Source: Niabella aurantiaca DSM 17617
GTDB lineage: Bacteria; Bacteroidota; Bacteroidia; Chitinophagales; Chitinophagaceae
Direction of reading: 5' to 3'
DNA: 64,000 bases
Assembly (NCBI RefSeq): GCF_000374125.1
Contig: NZ_KB893637.1
Location: forward strand, 475,749 to 539,748
The translations under genes were made by a program, and so were the position numbers. The notes beneath the pieces were generated by a model. It was not told the DNA's origin. It worked only from the letters and a program-made list of their open reading frames with translations, and did no database searches. Within the stretch, counting starts at the first letter, position 1. Each line of letters begins with the position of its first letter. Positions 34,315 through 44,055 of this stretch are shown piece by piece.

Positions 34315-37302
34315 TTAGAGCGAAAAATTAATTCCTAATAAAATGGTCCTTGCCGGGGGATAGGGCAGGTATTCGATACCCAGGGAAGCGATCCCCCCGG
34401 TAGCGCCATCCGTGTTTACCTCCGGATCAAAGCCGGTGTATTTGGTGATGATAAATAAGTTTTGACCGGTTAATGAAATATTGAAATTCTTCAGCGTGCT
34501 GCCGATGTCTCCTACTTTGTAGCTAAGGGTCATATTTGCCATCTTCATATAATTGCCTTTTTCAAGATAGCGGTCGGAAGGAGCGGCGGAGTTGGAAGGC
34601 GATTCTTTTACCGCCGTATTGAAGAATGCCGAACCGATATTTCTTGCGGAAAGATTACTGATCCCCAATGTGGTGGCGGCCGTATTGTTGAATAAATAGT
34701 GCCCGAATGCCCCGTTCATATTGGCTCCCAGGCTGAACTTTTTATACGTAAGGGTGGTGGAGATACCCAGCAGTGTTTTGGGATTCGGGCTGTTTAGGTA
34801 AAATTTATTGGTAGCCGGATCATTGGTGGTGCTGATGCTGCCATCCAGGCCCCTGTACATGCTCATGCCTGTGCTGGGGTCGATGCCTTCGAACCGGGCA
34901 AGGTACCAGGCATTCAGGGGCTGGTCGTTGACCATCCGCTGTCCGGTTACACCCGAAAAGCCCTGCCCCCGCAGCGCTGCCGTTTCGTAATAGCCCAGCA
35001 GACCGTTTACACTGTTTTTGAGAAAAGTGGCATTGGCCGAAACATCCCAGTTCCACCCGTTATTTCTGATCACATTTCCTGTCAAAGCGATTTCCACACC
35101 CTTGTTGATGATCTCGCCTTCCAGGTTTACCCAGATGCGGCCGGCGGGTCCGGGCGGTGCCAGGGTTTGCTCAAACAGCGCATCTGTGGTGGTCTTGTTG
35201 AAATAATCAATGGAGCCATAAAGCCGGTTGTTGAACAGGGCAAAATCGATACCGGCATTCAATGTGGTGGAGGTCTCCCACTTCAGATCATCGTTTTTGA
35301 TATTGGTTTGGTTATACACGCCCGTGCCAAAAACGAACCGGTTGAGGGCCGCCCCGGAAATGAATTCCTGGTTGCCGGTCTTTCCCCAGCCCAGGCGGAG
35401 CTTTAGCTGGTTGATACGGCTATTGCTTTTTAAAAAATCCTCTTCTGCCAGGTTCCATGCAAAAGCAAGGGATGGAAAAACAGCATACTTGTTGTTTTTA
35501 CCAAATTTGGTGGATCCGTCCCTTCGTACCGTTGCTGTTAAAAGATACCGGTCCAGGTAATTGAATGCACCCCTCAGGAACTGCGACTGCAGCTGGTTGG
35601 TAGGACTTCTGTAAGAGGCGATCTCCCGGGTGGAAACGGTGGTGTACTGTAAATAGTCCCAGTAGTCCAGTCCCAGATAATTAAAGCCTCTTCCATAGCT
35701 GGCATTGTTGTCAAAGTCATAATCCAGGTATTCATAACCGGCAACGGCATTAACGCTCAGGTCCGGGTTGATCTGCTTGTTGTAGGAGAGCGTATGGGTC
35801 ATCTGCTGGTTGGTTTCCGCATTGTTTGAGATGAATGCTTCTTCATTGTTCACGTTGTCCGGGTTGATCAGCCCGGCGCGGAACATGCCCCGGCGGCTTC
35901 CCACCTGCCGCATAACGCTGTACATGAGCTTATACTCCAGGTCATCGGTTATTTTATAATAAGGTGCGATGTTGGCAACAATGGTATTGGTTACGGCCTG
36001 GTCCTTGAAGGCTTCGATACTGGCTAAGGGGTTTCTGGTTGTGGTACTTACAAAGGTAAGATTCCCGTTCTCATCCCGAAGCGGACGTGTGGGGTTCCAT
36101 TGAAGGGCCTGGGAGATCACGTTTCCCTGTGAGCCTACCATGGCGCTGATCGGGGCATATTTATTATTCATTTGTGTAATAAATAATGAAAAGTCCAGCC
36201 CCAGTCTTCTGCTCTCAAGAAAACGGAAATTTCCCGTAAAGTTTGCGGTGTACTTTTTTAACTGGGATCCGATAATGATCCCATTCTGATTCATATATCC
36301 TCCGGACAGCCGGTACTTGCCGTGCTCGGTGCCTCCGGATACATCGGCATAGTAATTTTGGGTGATGGCATTCCGGGTGATGGCTTTAAACGCATCTTCA
36401 TTGCTTCCGAAGTCGGCAGTGCTGAGGTCATCAGGAGTATAAAATTTCACTGCTTCCCGGAATTGGTTGGCATCCAGTATTTGCGGGTATTCCCGGATCC
36501 TGGAGGTTCCGACGGAAGCTCCGGCTGAAATAACCGGTTGCCCTGCCTTGCCTTTTTTTGTGGTGATCAGTACCACGCCGTTGGCACCGCGGGAGCCGTA
36601 GATGGCCGTAGCGGAAGCGTCTTTTAATATATCCATACTGGCGATATCGCCGGGGTTCAGGTAGGTAAGGGGGTTGCCCCGGTCAGAAGAGAAATCGCCT
36701 CTCCCCGCGGGCAGGGGTGAGTTTCCGGACATCGGTATCCCGTCCAGTACAAACAGGGGATTGTTGCTCGCCCGGATGGAGGAGTTCCCGCGGATGCGCA
36801 CGGTTACGGTACCACCCGGTTGCCCCGTGTTATTGATCACCATCACCCCGGGCGTTTTACCCTGGATGAGCTGGTCGGGGTTGGTCATGATCCCTTTGTT
36901 GAAATTCTTTTCGTTAATGGTAACCATCGCGCCGGTAAGATCTTTTTTGCGCGCAGTACCATAGCCGATCACCACCACCTCGTCGAGCGCCTGCTGGGCG
37001 GGTTGCAGCATCACGGCCAGTTCCCCATCGGTAATGGCAACATCCTGTGTGGCAAATCCGATAAAAGAGACCTGCAATGTTTTTGCATCCGGGGAAACAT
37101 GGATGGAAAATGTTCCGTCATCTTTGGAAAGGGTAGCCGTTTGAGTACCCTTTATTTCAATGGTGGCTCCTGCCACCGGCTGGCTCTTGTCATCCGTAAC
37201 CTTGCCCGTTATGGTTTTTGTTTGGGCAATAGCAGGGGAAAATGCAAGTAACAGCACAAAAGCCCAAAGGCTTGTTGCAAGCGATTTGATTTTCATACGC
37301 AT
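34315..37302 (-). CDS. SusC/RagA family TonB-linked outer-membrane protein
   Basis: 995 residues; start may be 37302 or two codons later. Signal peptide ends near AIAQ. Then a carboxypeptidase-regulatory-like domain (TITGKVTDDKSQPVAGATIEIKG), the TonB region, plug with DEVVVIGYGTARKKDLTGA and IYGSRGANGVVLITTKKG, and a large barrel ending YPPARTILLGINFSL. It forms the transporter of the SusCD pair. Upstream 200 bp AT-rich, without a clear promoter match. No sigma/anti-sigma pair adjacent. Confidence 0.95.
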   Translation of the reverse strand: MRMKIKSLATSLWAFVLLLAFSPAIAQTKTITGKVTDDKSQPVAGATIEIKGTQTATLSKDDGTFSIHVSPDAKTLQVSFIGFATQDVAITDGELAVMLQPAQQALDEVVVIGYGTARKKDLTGAMVTINEKNFNKGIMTNPDQLIQGKTPGVMVINNTGQPGGTVTVRIRGNSSIRASNNPLFVLDGIPMSGNSPLPAGRGDFSSDRGNPLTYLNPGDIASMDILKDASATAIYGSRGANGVVLITTKKGKAGQPVISAGASVGTSRIREYPQILDANQFREAVKFYTPDDLSTADFGSNEDAFKAITRNAITQNYYADVSGGTEHGKYRLSGGYMNQNGIIIGSQLKKYTANFTGNFRFLESRRLGLDFSLFITQMNNKYAPISAMVGSQGNVISQALQWNPTRPLRDENGNLTFVSTTTRNPLASIEAFKDQAVTNTIVANIAPYYKITDDLEYKLMYSVMRQVGSRRGMFRAGLINPDNVNNEEAFISNNAETNQQMTHTLSYNKQINPDLSVNAVAGYEYLDYDFDNNASYGRGFNYLGLDYWDYLQYTTVSTREIASYRSPTNQLQSQFLRGAFNYLDRYLLTATVRRDGSTKFGKNNKYAVFPSLAFAWNLAEEDFLKSNSRINQLKLRLGWGKTGNQEFISGAALNRFVFGTGVYNQTNIKNDDLKWETSTTLNAGIDFALFNNRLYGSIDYFNKTTTDALFEQTLAPPGPAGRIWVNLEGEIINKGVEIALTGNVIRNNGWNWDVSANATFLKNSVNGLLGYYETAALRGQGFSGVTGQRMVNDQPLNAWYLARFEGIDPSTGMSMYRGLDGSISTTNDPATNKFYLNSPNPKTLLGISTTLTYKKFSLGANMNGAFGHYLFNNTAATTLGISNLSARNIGSAFFNTAVKESPSNSAAPSDRYLEKGNYMKMANMTLSYKVGDIGSTLKNFNISLTGQNLFIITKYTGFDPEVNTDGATGGIASLGIEYLPYPPARTILLGINFSL

Positions 37303-37543
37303 TCCTGTTGATTCGTTAATTCGATTTAGTTTTAAGAGGCCCTCATGTATAATTTATTATGTACTGAATACACAATATTTGTTAAAAGTATCTAAAAGCA
37401 GTTGTTTAAAAAAATATTTACCCTGGTTTTTTTACAAAAAGGGGGAATACAAATCTTTTCGTGGCTGTCAGGAGTTTTTATTTTGTCTTGCCGTCCTGTT
37501 GCGTTGTATAAGATATGACCGTTATATAAATAAATTACTGGTT

Positions 37544-37873
37544 ATGATAAACAGGATCTGCTTTGCCTTGATTGGCGTTATGTTGTTTTTGAGTTGTTCA
37601 AAGAAATTGGATGTAAACGAGGATATGACCTTTACGCAGGTGAATGGCAGCGGGTATGGCGAATACTCAGGTCCCATGCATATTGAGTTGAGATCTGATG
37701 GCCGCGCATTCTTTTATCCGGGAAGCGGAGATATCGTATGGGATGGATACTATAAGATCAAAGGGGGAAAGCTGAAGTATAAGGACCCGAACCGTGAGAC
37801 CGGCTATACCTTCGAAATTATTTCTGAAACGGAACTAAAGGGCGAAAGAGGGGAAGTTCTTAAAAAGGAATGA
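37544..37873 (+). CDS. small lipoprotein of unknown function
   Basis: 109 residues from the ATG at 37544 (the longer frame begins in noncoding sequence). Signal MINRICFALIGVMLFLSCSK with lipobox LFLSC. The mature part (TFTQVNGSGYGEYSGPMHI, GRAFFYPGSGDIVWDGYYKI, GKLKYKDPNRETGYTFEI) looks like a short beta-rich domain. No family recognised. Divergent from susC. Confidence 0.65.
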   Translation: MINRICFALIGVMLFLSCSKKLDVNEDMTFTQVNGSGYGEYSGPMHIELRSDGRAFFYPGSGDIVWDGYYKIKGGKLKYKDPNRETGYTFEIISETELKGERGEVLKKE

Positions 37874-38130
37874 CTTTGAACAGCCGGGGCTTGCTTACGG
37901 AGATCTTTTGTATTCACAATTTTGTCAGGTTGTATATCCAAATTTGGAATTGTTGCCGGGATAAACGGTCATTCGTTACGGCACCCGGCACCGTTCCGCT
38001 GAAAACAGGGGATCGGGACTGTTTTGAAGAACGGGCGCTTGCAACGGCATATTGATGGTAATCAATTTTTTATGTTAGTTCCAGGTTTGGGAACCATATA
38101 AAGAATTAATTTATCCGCGCACATAATTAT
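37874..38130. other. intergenic, no gene seen
   Basis: AT-mixed sequence without convincing ORF. Ends in the rpsO promoter region. Confidence 0.5.
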
Positions 38131-38160
38131 TTGTAATTTCCGGTTAATACGTTACCTTTG
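38131..38160 (+). promoter_or_regulatory. rpsO promoter
   Basis: TTG at 38131-38133, 19 bp, TACCTTTG at 38153-38160: an exact Bacteroidota promoter match, 54 bp before the rpsO ATG. Confidence 0.85.
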
Positions 38161-38213
38161 CAGCCGAAATTATTGAATAGAAAAAAATCGGATGACCGTT
38201 TAAAAGTTTAAAG

Positions 38214-38483
38214 ATGCCAATCACAAAAGAAAGAAACGTAGCTATTTTTACCGAATTTGGCGGTAAAGCGACCAACACCGGTTCCATTGAAGGACAGGTG
38301 GCTCAGCTGACTGAGCGTATTGCGCAGGTAAGCGCCCACTTAAAAGAAAATAAAAAAGATTTCTCATCCCACCGCGGAATCATGCAGCTGGTTGGTAAGC
38401 GCAAACGCTTGCTGGCATACCTGCAGAAACACAACCTGGAAGGTTACCGCGCATTGATCGAAAAACTGGGTCTGAGAAAATAA
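38214..38483 (+). CDS. rpsO: 30S ribosomal protein S15
   Basis: 89 residues, the standard length. Conserved LTERIAQVSAHLKENKKDFSSHRG and MQLVGKRKRLLAYLQK bind the 16S central domain. Directly precedes pnp, as in many bacteria. A hairpin downstream (38560-38598) separates the two. Highly expressed, in line with the consensus promoter. Confidence 0.99.
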   Translation: MPITKERNVAIFTEFGGKATNTGSIEGQVAQLTERIAQVSAHLKENKKDFSSHRGIMQLVGKRKRLLAYLQKHNLEGYRALIEKLGLRK

Positions 38484-38559
38484 GATCGCCAACCCAAGGG
38501 GTATTGGTGAATGTTTTATCCGGTTTTTGATTGTTGCAATCAATGCTATTATAATATCT

Positions 38560-38598
38560 ATTCCCAATGTCCGGCGGATGTTGGGAATAACTTTTTTA
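38560..38598 (+). terminator. hairpin/terminator between rpsO and pnp
   Basis: Stem ATTCCCAA/TTGGGAAT with loop TGTCCGGCGGATG, followed by AACTTTTTTACC. May terminate rpsO transcripts partially; in other bacteria the rpsO-pnp junction is processed. Confidence 0.65.
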
Positions 38599-38808
38599 CC
38601 CCTTCCCACTTGTTACAAGTGATGATTTTGCCAGACAGAAATGCTACAACCCATCCTGGTACAGGAAAAGGCAATGGTTGGATAAGCTGAAAGAACATGC
38701 CGTCTTATTGCCCGATAAGGCACCGGCCTGCAAGCCGGGGCGGCTGCAAAGAAGATCGCACTGCTGTTGCCGGGTTTATTATTAATTAAAAATTTTCAAT
38801 TTTATTTT
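38599..38808 (+). promoter_or_regulatory. pnp leader region
   Basis: 210 bp without a gene. Contains CCGGCCTGCAAGCCGG-type hairpin near 38723-38738 and an AT-rich tract right before the ATG. PNPase is known to regulate its own leader in E. coli; whether this occurs here is inference. Confidence 0.35.
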
Positions 38809-40992
38809 ATGTTACAACAACCTATCAGAAAGGTATTCGACATAGGCGATGGCCGGGAAATAACCATAGAGACCGGCCGCTTGGCCCGCCAGGCCGATGG
38901 ATCCGTAACGGTATCCAGTGGCAAATGTATGATCCTGGCTACCGTGGTGGCCAACAAAGAACCGAAGGAAGGGCAGAGCTTTTTTCCGCTGACTGTAGAC
39001 TATCAGGAAAAATTTGCTTCTGCCGGCCGCATCCCGGGGTCTTTCTTTAAAAGGGAAGGGCGCCTGAGCGATTCGGAAGTATTGATCTCCCGGTTAATCG
39101 ACCGGGCGCTGCGTCCGTTGTTCCCCGAAGATTATCTGTGCGAAGTGCAGGTGTTGGTTACCCTGATCAGCAGTGATCCTGAAATACTGCCCGATGCAAT
39201 GGCTTGCCTGGCGGCTTCGGCTGCACTGGCAGTTTCCGATGTGCCGATCAAAGAGATCATCAGCGAAGTTCGGGTAGGACGTGTGGACGGTAAATTCAAA
39301 ATTAACCCCAGCCGTACCGAGCTGGAAAATTCCGATATTGACTTCATCATTGCCGCTACCGAAAAGAACCTGATGATGGTGGAAGGCGAGGCTGAAGAAT
39401 GCAGCGAAGCCGACCTGGTTGCAGTCCTGGGAGTGGCACATGAGGCCATCCGTATTCAGATCAGCGCGCAGGAAGAACTGCGTGCGCTGAAGGGTGTAAC
39501 GGGCAAACGGGATTATACAAAACCGGCACAGGATGAAGCCATTCGCGAAAAAGTGTATGGGTTTGCCCAATCCAAAGTGTATGAAATTGCTAAAGGAAAA
39601 TTAAGCAAGCACGATAGAAGTGATAAATTTTCAGGAGTTTATGATGAGTTAGTTGCTCTTTTTGAAGAGGCGGCAACGGAAGAGAATCCATTTACAACGG
39701 AAAAGAAAAGGATGGTGGCCAACTATTACAGCGATCTTCAGTATGATGTGGTGCGCGACATGATCCTGGATGAGCGTGTGCGGCTGGACGGGCGTTCCCT
39801 TACCGAGATCCGTCCGCTGGATATGGAAGTGGATGTATTACCCTCGCCGCATGGATCAGCTTTGTTTACACGTGGTGAAACCCAGTCTCTTACAACCGTT
39901 ACCTTGGGTACCGGATTAGATGAGCTCCTGGTTGAATCCGCAGCAAAATCAGCATATACCAAATTCATCCTTCATTATAATTTTCCTCCGTTTTCTACCG
40001 GTGAGGTAAAAATGATGCGCGGCCCCGGCCGTCGGGAGGTAGGCCACGGAAACCTGGCAATGCGCTCGCTGAAACAAATGATGCCCAAAGAAGGAGAAGA
40101 TTTTGGTTATACCGTACGGGTGGTGAGCGATATCCTGGAGTCGAACGGTTCCAGCTCAATGGCCACTGTATGTGCCGGATCACTGGCGCTGATGGATGCC
40201 GGAGTGCCGCTTCCGAAGCACGTTTCCGGAATTGCAATGGGACTGATCACCAAAGGTGAAAAATTTGCGATCTTAAGTGATATCCTGGGTGATGAAGACC
40301 ACCTGGGCGATATGGATTTCAAAGTGACCGGTACTCGCGATGGTATCTGCGGTGTACAGATGGACATTAAGGTAGACGGGTTACCGATGGAAGTGATGCG
40401 GCAGGCTTTGGACCAGGCGAAGGCGGGTCGTCTGCACATTTTAGAATCCATGTACAACGCCATTCAGGAAGCACGTCCGGAAGTGAAGTCACATGCACCG
40501 CGCGTTGTGAAGATGTTCATTGATAAAGAATTTATCGGTGCGGTGATCGGGCCAGGCGGTAAAGTGATCCAGGAAATGCAGCGGGAGACCGGAACAACCA
40601 TCAACATCGAGGAAGTAAATAACCGGGGTGAGATCAGCATTTTTGGTGTGGAAAAAGCAGCAGTTGAAAAAGCGGAGAACTGGATCAAAGGCATTGTAGC
40701 TGTACCTGTAGTGGGCGAAGTTTACGATGCAGTGGTAAAAGGGATCAAAGAGTTTGGCGCGTTCGTAGAATTCCTGCCGGGCAAACAGGGACTGGTGCAT
40801 ATCAGTGAGATCAGCTGGAAGCGTTTGGAAACTCTGGAAGGAGTGGTGAAGGAAGGAGATGCGATGAAGGTGAAACTGATCGGAACAGATCCGAAATCCG
40901 GAAAGTTCAAGTTGTCCCGCAAAGCACTGATCCCCCGTCCGGAGAAGAAAGAAGGTGGAAACAATGTACCTCCGGCCCCTGAAAACAACTAG
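38809..40992 (+). CDS. pnp: polynucleotide phosphorylase
   Basis: 727 residues from the ATG at 38809, chosen because it opens the conserved MLQQPIRKVFDIGDGREI. Degrades RNA 3' to 5' by phosphorolysis. Domain order: RNase PH-like (to ~220), helical linker, second RNase PH-like (about 300-545, with GPGRREVGHGNLAMRSL and SSSMATVCAGSLALMDAG), KH (RVVKMFIDKEFIGAVIGPGGKVI, about 563), and S1 (VYDAVVKGIKEFGAFVEFLPGKQGLVHISE). Complete. Terminator follows at 41018. Confidence 0.98.
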   Translation: MLQQPIRKVFDIGDGREITIETGRLARQADGSVTVSSGKCMILATVVANKEPKEGQSFFPLTVDYQEKFASAGRIPGSFFKREGRLSDSEVLISRLIDRALRPLFPEDYLCEVQVLVTLISSDPEILPDAMACLAASAALAVSDVPIKEIISEVRVGRVDGKFKINPSRTELENSDIDFIIAATEKNLMMVEGEAEECSEADLVAVLGVAHEAIRIQISAQEELRALKGVTGKRDYTKPAQDEAIREKVYGFAQSKVYEIAKGKLSKHDRSDKFSGVYDELVALFEEAATEENPFTTEKKRMVANYYSDLQYDVVRDMILDERVRLDGRSLTEIRPLDMEVDVLPSPHGSALFTRGETQSLTTVTLGTGLDELLVESAAKSAYTKFILHYNFPPFSTGEVKMMRGPGRREVGHGNLAMRSLKQMMPKEGEDFGYTVRVVSDILESNGSSSMATVCAGSLALMDAGVPLPKHVSGIAMGLITKGEKFAILSDILGDEDHLGDMDFKVTGTRDGICGVQMDIKVDGLPMEVMRQALDQAKAGRLHILESMYNAIQEARPEVKSHAPRVVKMFIDKEFIGAVIGPGGKVIQEMQRETGTTINIEEVNNRGEISIFGVEKAAVEKAENWIKGIVAVPVVGEVYDAVVKGIKEFGAFVEFLPGKQGLVHISEISWKRLETLEGVVKEGDAMKVKLIGTDPKSGKFKLSRKALIPRPEKKEGGNNVPPAPENN

Positions 40993-41017
40993 TATCTCGT
41001 GTTCGACAATATTGCTA

Positions 41018-41047
41018 AAACCTTCGCTCCGGCGAAGGTTTTTTTAT
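41018..41047 (+). terminator. pnp terminator
   Basis: Stem AACCTTCGC/GCGAAGGTT (loop TCCG) plus a run of T. Confidence 0.85.
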
Positions 41048-41210
41048 TGGGCTTAGCCAGCGGGAAGTTGCGGATCCGGCAGTTTACAGAGGTGACCGGA
41101 CCATAAATTTATAAAGATCATTTGATGCTGGTTCATTATGATTTACCGGCTCGGATTCATAAGGTGGATCTAAATAACAGGCTGGTTATTAATGATAAAG
41201 AAAGGATATC

Positions 41211-41639
41211 TTAAGTGAATTTTTGTTTTTCGATGACCGCAACGGTCAACCGGCTTACACAGGTGAGCTGGCCGGCATCATTGTAAATACGGATATCCCA
41301 TACATGGGTCTTATTTCCAAGGTGAAGCGGCGTACAAACCGCCCGCACCCCGCCGGAGGCAACCGGTTTCAGGTGATTGGCGTTCACTTCCATTCCCACT
41401 GCCATAAAACGATCGGTATCTATCACAAGACTGCTGGCATAGGAGCCAACGGTCTCTGCAAGTACTACCGACGCCCCACCGTGCAGGATGCCGTAGGGCT
41501 GACGGACCTTTGAGGTAACCGGCATGATGGCGGTAAGACTGCTGTCGGTCACTTCGCTAAAGGTAATATCGAGGTAGCTGCCCATATAATCCGGGGTCAT
41601 ATTCAGCTGGCGCAGGTCAACGGGTTTTTTCCAGATCAT
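41211..41639 (-). CDS. hotdog-fold thioesterase (PaaI/YbdB-like)
   Basis: 142 residues. The HGGASVVLAETVGSYAS helix holds the catalytic Glu/Asp and His-Gly-Gly of acyl-CoA thioesterases; later VGMEVNANHLKPVASGGVRAVCTP completes the fold. Likely cytosolic esterase for acyl-CoA, perhaps proofreading. Start ATG at 41639. Divergent from mqo with about 180 bp between. Confidence 0.9.
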   Translation of the reverse strand: MIWKKPVDLRQLNMTPDYMGSYLDITFSEVTDSSLTAIMPVTSKVRQPYGILHGGASVVLAETVGSYASSLVIDTDRFMAVGMEVNANHLKPVASGGVRAVCTPLHLGNKTHVWDIRIYNDAGQLTCVSRLTVAVIEKQKFT

Positions 41640-41784
41640 CTTTTTTTACCCAATATAGTTCATTACGGATTTTTGGCAAAGAGCAACGGGCGCAAGAGGG
41701 TTGGATAGAACGATTATTCCTGCCTTTCCGGAATAAAATAAAAAGTATAACGTTTTCGAAAGTGGTATTGTCTTCGGTTCTTTT

Positions 41785-41792
41785 TAATTTTG
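41785..41792 (+). promoter_or_regulatory. -7 element (TAATTTTG) before mqo
   Basis: TAATTTTG fits TAnnTTTG, 31 bp before the GTG at 41824. The nearest TTG has short spacing (14 bp). Confidence 0.4.
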
Positions 41793-41823
41793 CGCCACAT
41801 TTTAATGCATAAAATAGCGGAAC

Positions 41824-43356
41824 GTGGCTAAAAGAAAAGAAATAGAGACCGAAGTGGTATTGATCGGTGCCGGGATCATGAGCGCAACCCTGGGCGCTTT
41901 TATAAACGAGCTGGAGCCAGGGCATTCCATCCATATTTTTGAACGTCTGGGCAAGGTGGCCGGCGAAAGTTCCGATGCCTGGAACAACGCCGGTACCGGT
42001 CATGCTGCCTTGTGCGAACTGAACTATACCCCGGAGAAGGAAGACGGGACCATCGAAACGAAAAAAGCGCTGGACATTATTGAGCAATTTGAGCAGTCCA
42101 AGCAGTTTTGGTCGTACCTTGTAAAGGAGGGGCAGATCGGGGATCCGAAACGTTTTATCCGTACGGTACCGCATATGAGCTTTGTACGGGGAGAAAATGA
42201 TGTGCACTACCTGCGCAAACGGTATAAGGCCCTGCAGCAATACAAACTGTTTCAGGGAATGGACTACTCCGAGGATCCCGAAGTGATCCGGAACTGGATC
42301 CCGCTGGTAGTGGAAGGCCGCGATTCCTCTGAAAAGATAGCCACAACCCATACCGACCTGGGCACCGATGTGGATTACGGCGCGCTGACGAATATCTTTA
42401 TCGGCAATATGGTAAAACGGGGAAATACAGAATTGCACCTGCTGCATGAAGTGTATGACCTGATCCGCCAGGACGATGGCCGCTGGAAGGTAAAGGTGAA
42501 GGACCTTTCCTCCGGCGAAAAAGCGATCTATTATTCCCGTTTTGTATTCATTGGGGCCGGCGGAGGATCGCTGCACCTGCTGCAGGACAGTGATATCCCG
42601 GAGAGCAAGCTCTATGGCGGGTTTCCCGTTGGGGGACAGTGGCTGGTATGCAGCAACCCGGAAGTGGTGAGCAAACACCACGCAAAGGTTTATGGACAGG
42701 CTTCGGTAGGAGCGCCTCCCATGAGTGTGCCCCACCTGGATACCCGTGTAATGGGAGCGGAAACCTCCATCCTGTTTGGCCCGTTTGCAACCTTCTCCAC
42801 AAAATTCTTAAAGGAAGGTTCTTACTGGGACCTCTTTGAATCCATTAAATACTGGAACATTGTTTCGTTGATGCGGGTAGGACTGAAGAATTATGAGCTG
42901 GAAAAATACCTGGTCCAGCAATTGAGCCTGTCGGTTGAAGACCGGATTGAAGCGCTCCGGGTATTTTATCCGGAGGCCAAAACGGAGGACTGGAAGCTGG
43001 AGGAGGCCGGTCAGCGCGTGCAGATCATTTATAAAGATGCGGAAAAAGGCGCTTCCCTGCAATTTGGAACAGAGATCGTCACCAGCGAGGACAGGACCAT
43101 CGGAGCGCTGTTGGGAGCTTCCCCGGGAGCTTCTACTGCCGTATCCATTATGCTGACGCTGCTGGAGCGCTGTTTCCCCGACCATTTTCACGGGAAGTGG
43201 AGCGAAAAATTAAAGAGCATGATCCCTTCTTTGGGACAGAGCCTGGAAGAAAATGATGCGTTGCGCTACCAGGTAAGAACAGAAACCTGCGACCTGTTGC
43301 AGCTGAACTGGAAGGAACCGGTACCGGTGGGTATGGAAGTCGCAGAGAATGCCTGA
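41824..43356 (+). CDS. mqo: malate:quinone oxidoreductase
   Basis: 510 residues with GTG start at 41824 (MAKRKEIETEVVLIG); no suitable ATG nearby. Oxidises malate to oxaloacetate and passes electrons to quinone, on the inner face of the membrane. FAD-binding GAGIMSATLG near residue 15, SDAWNNAGTGHAALCELNYTP near 45-65, and the later GASPGASTAVSIML. Replaces or complements NAD malate dehydrogenase in the TCA cycle. Terminator follows. Confidence 0.97.
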   Translation: MAKRKEIETEVVLIGAGIMSATLGAFINELEPGHSIHIFERLGKVAGESSDAWNNAGTGHAALCELNYTPEKEDGTIETKKALDIIEQFEQSKQFWSYLVKEGQIGDPKRFIRTVPHMSFVRGENDVHYLRKRYKALQQYKLFQGMDYSEDPEVIRNWIPLVVEGRDSSEKIATTHTDLGTDVDYGALTNIFIGNMVKRGNTELHLLHEVYDLIRQDDGRWKVKVKDLSSGEKAIYYSRFVFIGAGGGSLHLLQDSDIPESKLYGGFPVGGQWLVCSNPEVVSKHHAKVYGQASVGAPPMSVPHLDTRVMGAETSILFGPFATFSTKFLKEGSYWDLFESIKYWNIVSLMRVGLKNYELEKYLVQQLSLSVEDRIEALRVFYPEAKTEDWKLEEAGQRVQIIYKDAEKGASLQFGTEIVTSEDRTIGALLGASPGASTAVSIMLTLLERCFPDHFHGKWSEKLKSMIPSLGQSLEENDALRYQVRTETCDLLQLNWKEPVPVGMEVAENA

Positions 43357-43382
43357 ATGACAGGGTCATAATAACCTTATAC

Positions 43383-43409
43383 AGCCTCCGCAGCGCGGGG
43401 GCTTTTTTA
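43383..43409 (+). terminator. mqo terminator
   Basis: Stem AGCCTCCGC/GCGGGGGCT with a G-T pair and a T run. The remaining ~200 bp before blaI hold no gene. Confidence 0.8.
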
Positions 43410-43611
43410 TACAAGCCTGCCACTGAAGGCACAGCATCACAGAAGTTTTTTGGGCTGTAAGGGCTCCTGTATTTGTTTTTTATTGGATAGGAATTTGCAG
43501 AAAGTCAATGCTTCAATCTATGGGTACAGGAGGGAACTATCGGCCGCAAATGCATCGCGGGGGTAAAAAACCAGTGTTTCAGCGTTTCTGCGGTGCTCTA
43601 TAAAAAAAAAT

Positions 43612-43641
43612 TTGGTTACTTCAGTTTTTATTCTACATTTG
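43612..43641 (+). promoter_or_regulatory. blaI-blaR1-type operon promoter
   Basis: TTG at 43612-43614, 19 bp, TACATTTG at 43634-43641. The -7 box lies inside the first operator palindrome. Confidence 0.85.
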
Positions 43642-43665
43642 TAGAAACAAATCTATATTTGTAGA
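43631..43665 (+). promoter_or_regulatory. two BlaI-type operators before the repressor gene
   Basis: TTCTACATTTGTAGAA (43631-43646) is an inverted repeat with 7-bp arms and a 2-bp centre. TCTATATTTGTAGA (43652-43665) is a near copy, 21 bp centre to centre, and abuts the ATG. TACA..TGTA is the core recognised by BlaI/MecI repressors. Confidence 0.8.
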
Positions 43666-44055
43666 ATGATAAAGCTATCAAAATCGGAAGAGCAGCTGAT
43701 GGAGTATATCTGGAAAGCAGAAAGAGCATTTATGAAGGACCTGATCGATGCTTTTCCGGATCCGAAACCCGCGAGTACAACGGTAGCCACGCTATTGAAG
43801 CGCATGACCGACAAGGGGGTCATTGGTTATACCCAGTATGGAAATTCGAGGGAATATCATCCTTTGATAAAAAAGGCGGACTATTTTTCGAAGTATGTAA
43901 GCAGCATGATCAAAAATTATTTTGACGATTCGGTGTTGCAGTTCGCCTCCTTTTTTACCCGGGAAGCAAAATTGAACAAGGAGCAATTGGAGGAGCTGAA
44001 AAAAATAGTGGACCGGCAAATACAATCATTGCCCGATCAAAAAAAGAAGAAATGA
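43666..44055 (+). CDS. BlaI/MecI/CopY family transcriptional repressor
   Basis: 129 residues. Winged-helix N-terminal half (LSKSEEQLMEYIWKAERAFM, STTVATLLKRMTDKGVIGYT) and a helical dimerisation tail (FFTREAKLNKEQLEELKKIV). Represses its own promoter through TACA-TGTA operators that overlap the -7 box and the start codon. Cleaved or released on signal from the partner M56 protein, with which it overlaps by 4 bp (ATGA). The inducer is unknown. Confidence 0.93.
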   Translation: MIKLSKSEEQLMEYIWKAERAFMKDLIDAFPDPKPASTTVATLLKRMTDKGVIGYTQYGNSREYHPLIKKADYFSKYVSSMIKNYFDDSVLQFASFFTREAKLNKEQLEELKKIVDRQIQSLPDQKKKK

